From [Phialemoniopsis] sp. UDSM-2020 (lineage: Eukaryota; Ascomycota; Sordariomycetes; Thyridiales; Thyridiaceae): DNA of 64,000 nt. Within the stretch, counting starts at the first letter, position 1, and every line of letters begins with the position of its first letter. The position numbers and the translations under genes were made by a program. Positions 55,646-64,000 of this stretch are shown piece by piece. The DNA lies in the NCBI GenBank assembly GCA_018873225.1, contig JAEILZ010000007.1, positions 2,852,001 through 2,916,000 of the forward strand, read 5' to 3'. The notes under the pieces are model-generated. The model ran no database searches, had not been told where the DNA came from, and was given only the letters and a program-made list of their open reading frames with translations.

Positions 55646-56335
55646 TCTGGGCTTGGGTGACGGACAACCTGCGTACACAGGCAGGATGAAGAATGGCGTG
55701 GGTGGTCTATTTTACGTAGCATCCAACAACCGAAGAGATTCACTGCGCAGTAAGACAGAATTGATGAAACATCCCCCCAAACCATGCTTTCTTTCAGATA
55801 CATGATGTCAGTGACTGATGGCTACCTGTCAGTGATGCTTATCCATCAATAGATTCGATTTTGAATGCCAGGGCCCATCACCAACGGTGAGTTTTAAACC
55901 CCAAAGCTGCAAATCCGTAGAGAACACAGCTTGTCAATCCAACAAACTTGATCATCAGCCAGGTCGACCACGTTTACATGAACACATGTAAAGAGCAATG
56001 AACTATTATTACAGCTACAGTTGCCCCTCACGGCATGCGTTCATCGGCCCCTCATCTCCAGCAACTACCGAAAGACCTTGCGAACCTGGATGGGTAGGTT
56101 GTGCAAGTACATAAAGCTTGCACTCCGTAGACTAATCTGACACCATCATCTTGCCTCAGGTGCCATTTCAGCAGTCTTACAGTGTGGTCTAGACTCATTT
56201 TACACACACATATATGGCCTAGTTCACGATTCTCCGGTCATCAAAATCTTGTTTAAACTCAATTGTGTTCATTCTGTTCATTTTATTTCCTGACTTTTGG
56301 AGACTACACTACAGATGCGATCGGATACCATCTAG
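55646..56335. other. Intergenic between convergent genes
   Basis: About 690 bp of 3' flanking sequence. No gene was seen. Confidence 0.5.
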
Positions 56336-57705
<1,370 letters not shown>

Positions 57706-58253
57706 TGTTCCTCTTGTCTGATGTTGTTACGGGGGTATCAAGAAAAAAGGGAAACAAGCAGCTTTGGAAAAGTAGGACAACAGAAAGAGGGGAATCTCCT
57801 TTTTCTTTTTCTCCAATGTGTCTCGCCTGTAGTCTTTCCCCCCGGGTTTTCTATTTATTTCTATGATGCCAGAGCTACCCAAGCCCAGCTCCAGACCCCA
57901 CCTCAGACTTGAGCCGTGTTGCGTGTGGGCGGGGCCGGAGTCCTGTTAGCACGGCAATTGTGAGGGGTCCCAAAGTTTACACCCCCGCCCAGCTCAAGCT
58001 CGGCGATATCACGGCATCTGCTCCCTCCTACGGGCGTCGGTCTCCCACATATCGAGGCCGATAGACGATGGCATTATGGCATTATCAATGTCTGATAGGA
58101 ACAAGATGAGAGGCGCCGCGGGAAACGTTACCAAATTAGGACGCCGTCTCGGCCTTGACTCATAAGTTGCTACATATCTGGGCGCCCGATAGTCCCCGCG
58201 ACCCCGAACTTGTCCGCGAACTTGTTGCGTGAAGGGGGAATCGCTCCCTCCTC
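57706..58253. other. Intergenic upstream of the formaldehyde dehydrogenase gene
   Basis: About 550 bp; presumed promoter on the 57.7 kb side and 3' flank of the DUF952 gene on the other. No gene was seen. Confidence 0.5.
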
Positions 58254-58802
58254 TCATTCTAGCCATGCTGATCCTGCCTTGAACACCTCTGCCCAGGTCT
58301 GCCCAGAGGACCGCTCAAACTTGCGAGAGGACACCACGTCCCGGGGCCCAAAGTTCCCGTACAGGTGAGGGCACCCGTCAAAGGTGTTGGGCGGATCGTC
58401 CCACTTGACAGCGTCGATGAAGTTCCCGAGCTTCAGCTTGATTATCCACATCTCGGAGGCATCTTTGAAGAAGAGATCGCACGTGATCGGCACCTACAAG
58501 TGTTCCCGGACCGTGTGTTAGCAGGGCGGGAAGGTAAAGGCGATGGGCATTGGCCAGGGGTGGGATGGCGTGTATGTGTGTGTGTGTGCCTGGTGCTACG
58601 GGATCGAATCCGGTCTAATGAAATGATAGGGGCTGTTTGTATGTGTGTGTGTGTGTGAACATACCTGCCAAGACGTGCTGAGATGAACGAAACCATCTTG
58701 CTTGTCGAGCTCCGAGAGGGGATACTCATCGGGGATAGGTTCCCGAGGCGCGGTGGGCACAATCTTGTACGCGAACTCTGGTATTTGCTTAGGCACGGGC
58801 AT
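58254..58802 (-). CDS. DUF952 family protein
   Basis: Exons are 58802-58665 and 58493-58254, giving 125 aa. Recognised features are the N-terminal FAYKIVPTAPREP, LSELDKQDGFVHLSTSWQV and DLFFKDASEMWIIKLKL, and the late VKWDD and CPHLYGNFGPRDVV. These match the small DUF952 domain found across bacteria and eukaryotes, whose biochemical role is not established. The 171-nt intron holds two GT/CA repeats. The usual DUF952 length is about 100-120 aa, so the gene is complete. Confidence 0.88.
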
Positions 58803-59436
58803 GGCTGCAGACTGTCTCCCTGCTATTTGACACTAGGGATATGGTGTATCGTAGCGGTTCGATTGAATTATAAAATTGAACAACCCGTCCGCTGACCAGA
58901 CTGGCGTGAAAAGAAGAATAAACGAGGGTGCTGACATCCAAAGACATGGGCCAAGTACGTGCATCGGTTCAATTCAATACCAGCCCAGAGACTCCATAAT
59001 CGGCGGGGAAACCATTCGCCAGACTGACAGTCCAGAGGTACCTACGAAGTTGATGGATCCTTCAACCCAACCCTGTGATGTCTACCACGACGCCAGCTCT
59101 CCTCATACAATGCAAATGAGCGCCAATCTCAATTTTTGAAATTTGAAAATAAAGAAAACTCCCCCTATTCGCCTAAGAAACCAGGACCAGAACCAACACC
59201 GACATCTTAGACACCTTCGATACAGACTACAAAGCTACTCGCTGGTGAAACCCGTGCTCAGCTTCTTACCCCTGGCCTTGTCGACCTAAAAGGCCTGCCC
59301 TTTGGCGGCCTGCGCTGTATCCAGAAGCATGCTCGCGCCGTCGCCGAGCAAGCGGGTCCGGGGTGACGGGCAGCTGTGTGTCCCAAGTTGTCAAGTTGAT
59401 AGTTGATGTGATGGGGAGTGTCAAAAGCCTGCTAAT
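58803..59436. other. Intergenic, DUF952 promoter side
   Basis: About 630 bp with no supported gene. Confidence 0.5.
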
Positions 59437-60789
59437 TCAAGGGAGCTTCAGCGTTAGTTTATGCGTCGTGGTCGACCTCGGTCTCGCGATGGTGACGGTG
59501 CTGGTGATGGTCGCCCGCAACGCTTTGGGCTCAGGAGACGTACCGACGCTGCCAACGTTGTCGCCCACCGTCAGGTCGACGCCTTCCAGCTTGCCGATCA
59601 GCTCGATGGCGTCCTTGACGTTGTCGACCCGGTAGCTGGGCTCGTACGACGGTTCGCTGACGCCGTCCCACACGCCCGTCTTGACCAGGATGCCCAGCCA
59701 CTGCGTGCCCTGTGGGCTCTTGTACTCCATGGCGCCGCGAATGTCCGACTCCGGATTGTCGCCGATCATGTAGTTGCGCTCGAGGACGCAGTGCTTGCCC
59801 CCCTCGCGCATCTGGATCTCCTTCTCGCGCCGCTCCACGAAGAGGTACTGCGAGCTCTGCGGCTTGCCGTGGATCTCGTGCCGGAAGGCCGCCGAGTCGC
59901 CGCCCTTGGCGCGCCAGATGCCCTTGAGACTGGCAATGAAGCTACCCTGTCCGAAACGTGGGACCGGCCACTTAGCTTTGAATTCAAGGTCGCTCGCCGA
60001 GAAGTAGACCTCAGGCTGCCCATCTTGGTGCCACTTGCCGTCCTTGCCGTTCGTGGACGAGACGGTGCCCATGTAGCCGGCGTGGGAGTAGAGCAGGTCC
60101 ATGACGATCTGGAGGTCCAAACTCCACCAGGCCGGGTCGTTGATGACGAAAAGGGCATCGATCTTGAGATACGGCTTCAGGTCTGCGGCATTGGCAGGAG
60201 GGTGCGGGCCTTTGTCATAAATGGGCTTGGGCAGCTTCACAGCACAGGGCTTGCTGATGTCCTGCCCAGGGAGAAACGGCCAGAGCGTGGGGTACGCCCA
60301 GTGCAGGTCGCAGGTGGTGATGATGTTACCGAAGCCGTACTCCTTCATCACCTGGCGGCCCTTGGCTGCGTCCTGAGTCAGGATCAGGATTGTCTTGTCG
60401 GCGAACTTGGGGGCCATCTCCTGGTAAGGCGTGTGCGACTGGATGTAGGACTCGGTCGAGATGTTGATGCCCAGGCTGTTGCTCAGGTCCAGTGCCTTGA
60501 CACTCTCGGGCTGGCCGCCGCCGTTGGTCAGGACCGTGAAGGGTACACCGGCATTCTTCAGAGTCCACAACGTGTCGCCTGCGTGTGGGAGAGCCTTGTC
60601 CGTGTGCCTCAGGACGCCGTCAATACTGACAGGTAAGATGTTAGTAGATGGTAAGTCGGATAGGTAGGAAGTAAGGGCCACTTACTCGAAGGTGATGCCG
60701 AACTTCTTGCACTCCTCGTCATCGTCGGCTGGGCGAGCAAAGGCAGACAGCACCAAAGTGAAGACAGCCAAAACGTGGAAGACTCGCAT
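59437..60789 (-). CDS. HAD-superfamily (subfamily IIA) hydrolase with N-terminal signal-like sequence
   Basis: Exons are 60789-60686 and 60625-59437, giving 430 aa. The first exon encodes [18 protein letters not shown], a signal- or presequence-like start, then [13 protein letters not shown]. Splicing creates HAD motif [11 protein letters not shown]. Motif II is FTVLTNGGG and the late motif is [14 protein letters not shown]. The long cap between them is typical of subfamily IIA proteins of the CECR5 / yeast YKR070W type. These are predicted phosphatases, often mitochondrial. The substrate is unknown. The C-terminal 50 residues (TVGDNVGSV onward) are not conserved-looking. The leader could direct secretion or mitochondrial import; by eye it looks more like a secretory signal. 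Confidence 0.87.
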
Positions 60790-62025
60790 CCTGACCTGTG
60801 TTAGACAACAGTCCTCGTTCAACGTAAGATTACACAACGTACATGGAGTTTTGGAATGCACCCGCTTTAAGAAGGTAAACCATCATTACGGGACTCGCAA
60901 TTGGGTGTATTGCTCGGTGGGATAGTCGACTCAGGAAACAAATGGTACGAAGGCAGTCTGATCGAGGATTCTGCTTCTTGTCTCGTGAAGAATAAGTAAG
61001 AAGATGAATCAAAATGAGCAGAATGGAAGAAGAACATGACTTTATGTGTTGACCTTGCAATTGGAGCGCGAGGGGTTTCTCGGATCCAGATCTTCTTCCA
61101 CAATGGATATGTTGTTGTATGGTTGTCGTGGGACTAAAGGAGCCAAAGACGAGCTACTTTACTTAAAGACATCGGGAGACAATAATGACACGAACCATAT
61201 CCGGGTCGAGCAAATTCGAGGCGCCACGGTCCCTTGATCCTTCCTCGGAGCAATCCAGGTCAACATCAAGGACCAGCGCAGTTTCTTCGCGTTCCCAGGA
61301 ATCAGGCAAGACCATTCAAAATCAGAAGCAGGAGCCAGCGTGTGGATTGCTGGATTACGTTTTAGTCCTTTCAATTTGTGGCTTTTCTGAGTAGGAAACG
61401 CCGAAGATATTGGCAACGCTCCTGATATTTGCGTGCTTTTAGTCCACGGTTTAAGTGCTTGCTTAACTCAAGAAATATCTTGATAACTTTTCCTGGAATG
61501 TTCTTTCTCTCTGGAAAAACGAAAAAGGGAGAAAAGAAAAAGAAGGTGAAAGAAAAAGAAAAAGAAAAAGAAAAAGGGAAAGGGAAAGGGAAAGGGAAGA
61601 GAAACAAGGCATAAAAAATTACAAGAAAAATAAGATATTTCAAAACAAAATTACAGAAACAACAAAAAGGGAAAAGAAAAGGAATTCTTCTTGTCTTTCG
61701 AAGCGACATCCAAATCCAGAATCTTGACCAATGCTTAACGTCTTGTAGACTCGCAAAGTGAAGTATTTCGTGATGAGAGGAGCCTCGGCTTGAGCCCGTC
61801 AACTCCCGGAACCCCCGCCGACCCGGTCCCACTCGCCAACGGGACCGCCTTCGGGACATTTACCAACTTCATCCAAACCTCTCCAGCTCGACCACCGAAA
61901 ACTCATCACATCATACACGCCATTACCGACAGCACTGCAAACTTGGAACCATTCCAAAAAGCCAAGAAGGCCAGACCACTTTCATTACCTTGGAACGGGC
62001 CACCACTAGCGCACAGGATCTCGCC
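60790..62025. promoter_or_regulatory. Divergent intergenic region with purine-rich microsatellite
   Basis: About 1.2 kb. From about 61520 to 61610 the sequence is almost pure purine with (GAAAAA)n then (GGGAAA)n units. No gene was seen, although short frames run through the repeat on both strands. Confidence 0.6.
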
Positions 62026-63169
62026 ATGTCAGGCACGCCCAACCCCATGGCCACCGGCCTGGGCCCCACGCCCGCCGTCTCCATGAAGACGGTACAGATG
62101 ACGGGCCTCTGGGTCGACCTCTACGGTCTCGAGGAGCTGTCCGCGGACGCGACCAGCGTCGCCGTCCTGTGGCTGCACAACCCGCGCACGCGTTCCAAGG
62201 AAGAGATGACCGACATCGCTTGCCGCGCCGTCTCCGCCTACAACAGCAGCTCCAAAAAGTCGTCGCAGGGGCTTGTAGCTGCCGCGTTCGACCAGCGCAA
62301 CCACGGCTCGCGCATGGTGTCCGTCGAGGCCAATGGCGCCTGGCGCAACGGCAACGCGACGCACGCGCAGGACATGTTTGGCGTCATCGCGGGGACCGTG
62401 GCCGACACGAGCCTGCTGATCGACCTCTTTGGGTCGTATGTCTTCCCCGATCGGCCGGATGGGTTCGTGGACAGGCACCTCGTGCTTGGCGTGTCGCTGG
62501 GCGGGCACAGCGCGTGGCAGCTCATGTTTCAGGACCCGCGGGTTGTGGCGGGTGTTGAGGTCATTGGATGCCCGGACTTTATCAGTAGGTTGCCCCCTTT
62601 TCTATTTTTCGGTCTACCCCAGAATATCCAAGAGATGGATCTTGTATGGTGTCCGGGAAGCTAACAGCATTGCAGACCTGCTCAGTGACCGAGCGCGGTT
62701 GACTAAATTGTCTACATTTGACGCAGCGACCAATGGTGCATCATTCTTGGGGAGCAAGGACTTCCCGCCGGGCCTGGTGCAGTCGTGCTTCAAGTACGAT
62801 CCTCGCGGTATCGTCTTCAACAAGAGCGAGCCGGCCTGGCCAGCATCTCAGGAGGCGCAGGATAAGGTCAAGGCATCGCTACGTTCGCGGGTAGCAGGCA
62901 AGAAATTCCTCGTCACTTCAGGCGGCGCAGATAAGCTCGTCAATTACGAATGCTCACGGCCCTTCCTGGACGTGTTCAAAAAGGCAGCACAGACGTGGCC
63001 TGATCTAGAGCTGTCGGTCGAGGACAATGTCTACGCTGGGATCGGGCACCTGTTTAGCGACGACATGATCAAGGATTCGGTGCGGTTCATTATAGACGCT
63101 GTCTCATCGGAGGGCCGTACCACTGCGCATGTATCTGGAAGCGCAGATGATAGGTCGTCAAAGATTTGA
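62026..63169 (+). CDS. Alpha/beta hydrolase fold protein
   Basis: Exons are 62026-62584 and 62676-63169 (350 aa). The ATG at 62026 (MSGTPNPMATG) is the first in frame. The hydrolase core shows VAVLWLHNPR, AAFDQRNHGSR, the nucleophile elbow LGVSLGGHSAWQL and, near the C-terminus, a candidate catalytic His in AGIGHLFSDDM. The acid is probably the Asp in SGGADKLV. The pattern fits a cytosolic serine hydrolase or esterase. No signal peptide or membrane segment is seen. The substrate is unknown. The intron donor is GTAGGT, slightly weak, but the phase joins PDFI to NLLSD cleanly. Confidence 0.85.
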
Positions 63170-63255
63170 GAAGGTAAAAATCATGTAAAAACGAGGTTCT
63201 TATAGCGTTCATATGAGGTAGAACTCGATTTGAGAGCGTGAATGCGAACATGGTC

Positions 63256-64000
63256 CTACTTCAACCATGGCCGTCCACTTCCATCGGACAATACCTCCAT
63301 ATCGTTGCCGACTATTCTGGTCTTGACTCCGCTCCTCTTCCTCTCCTCGTCATCCAGGAACAGCATTTGGTTGGTGCCCCATACATTGCGCTTCACCCTC
63401 TTCCCAGCCAGAGCCTCCGAGGTGCCGTGGGGATCCTCCTCCCATTGTCCGACTACGAGCTGCACGTCCTGCATGGCGCTCGCCTTTCCCTGAGAAACCT
63501 CTCCTGGTTGTTTACTTTGATCCGCGCCAACAAGCTCTGGCGGGAGGTTCGGGGGGTTGATGCCGACGAAGTCTACCTTATCCAGGGGAAACCCGATGGC
63601 AGCACAGTGACCGTCAACAATACGTGTCCGCTTGAAAGCGTGGCTGACGATGGTGATGCGCTCTGGCCACGCGCGGTATTGGGTGCCACGCCAGAACTGT
63701 ATGATGCTGAAGAGTATGTTGTAGTAAGAGTCGAGCGCCCGCTCCTCGAGCATCACGCGCGGGTGCAGAGGAATTGGAGATAGTGGGTGAGTGACATCAC
63801 CGGAAGTGGTGTCCGTGGTGGGCAGGAGGCCAAAGTATGAGTTTGCTGCAGCAAGAATTGCATAACTGCGCGCTTCGGAAAGTTGCGTTTCTTTACGTGT
63901 TGGGCCGCTTGATGGTGTTGTTAGAACATATCGGAATACAGTTATGCATGGCAAAAAGACCATGCAAACAGACAGTCGGGACGAGATATGTTTGAAAGCC
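63256..64000 (-). CDS. DUF218-like protein (3' exon; 5' part beyond window end)
   Basis: The last exon probably runs 63907-63256, after an acceptor ATCAAG with branch-like CTAAC upstream. It encodes 216 residues beginning with the second half of a Ser-Gly-Pro motif (SGPTRKETQLSEARSYA). Later parts are RVMLEERALDSYYNILFS, ERITIVSHAFKRTRIVDGHC, and LDKVDFVGINPP. This order matches the C-terminal part of fungal DUF218 (YdcF/SanA-like) proteins, whose function is not established. An open frame continues to an ATG at 63963, but the usual family N-terminus is absent, so I infer an intron and further exons past 64000. Confidence 0.75.
   Translation of the reverse strand, partial: AFKHISSRLSVCMVFLPCITVFRYVLTTPSSGPTRKETQLSEARSYAILAAANSYFGLLPTTDTTSGDVTHPLSPIPLHPRVMLEERALDSYYNILFSIIQFWRGTQYRAWPERITIVSHAFKRTRIVDGHCAAIGFPLDKVDFVGINPPNLPPELVGADQSKQPGEVSQGKASAMQDVQLVVGQWEEDPHGTSEALAGKRVKRNVWGTNQMLFLDDEERKRSGVKTRIVGNDMEVLSDGSGRPWLK

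Noticed and set aside
59461..60636. 391-codon plus-strand frame
   Set aside because: Antisense of the HAD hydrolase, which has clear motifs and a signal-bearing first exon.

Overview
The window is nuclear DNA of a filamentous ascomycete (Pezizomycotina, most likely Sordariomycetes). The evidence is short GT-AG introns of about 55-110 nt with CTAAC/CTGAC branch points, a Zn2Cys6 regulator, secreted carbohydrate-active enzymes, an ERG4 sterol reductase, and proteins of typical filamentous-fungal length. Exon boundaries were placed by hand from splice motifs and reading phase. No rRNA, tRNA, CRISPR or bacterial-type operon was seen.

Region 1 (1-7.2 kb) is a small plant-biomass set: the 5' end of a secreted GH3 beta-glucosidase, a Zn2Cys6 transcription factor divergent from it, a secreted GH1 beta-glucosidase, and a tannase/feruloyl-esterase gene convergent with the GH1 gene (35 bp between stop codons). 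The content fits removal of sugars and acyl groups from plant phenolics under a local regulator, but co-regulation is inference.

Region 2 (about 7.2-33.4 kb) is gene-poor and repeat-bearing, and looks accessory. It begins with relics: a 5'-truncated SF1 helicase/zinc-knuckle pseudogene with a RING-like remnant upstream, a frameshifted dynamin-type GTPase fragment, a diverged 82-bp direct repeat and an unidentified coding relic. Three long, co-oriented, largely intact genes follow. The first is an about 1,854-aa superfamily 1 helicase with about ten zinc-knuckle-like motifs and an N-terminus assembled from five micro-exons. The second is an 819-aa protein with a complete tyrosine-recombinase residue set (R-K-HxxR-H-Y) followed by C2H2 fingers. 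The third is a 671-aa orphan. A second member of the helicase family only 10 kb away, together with an integrase-like neighbour, makes this the best candidate for an undescribed mobile element. Its termini could not be found by eye.

Region 3 (33.4-64 kb) is ordinary housekeeping sequence: ERG4 sterol C-24(28) reductase, V-ATPase proteolipid c, a Sac-domain phosphoinositide phosphatase with an hSac2-like module, a BMT6-like rRNA methyltransferase, transketolase (with a frame-preserving GC-AG intron), a hypothetical protein, a golgin-like coiled-coil protein, a C2H2 factor, a REX3-like RNA exonuclease, glutathione-dependent formaldehyde dehydrogenase, a DUF952 protein, a HAD-IIA hydrolase, an alpha/beta hydrolase and the 3' part of a DUF218-like gene cut by the window end.
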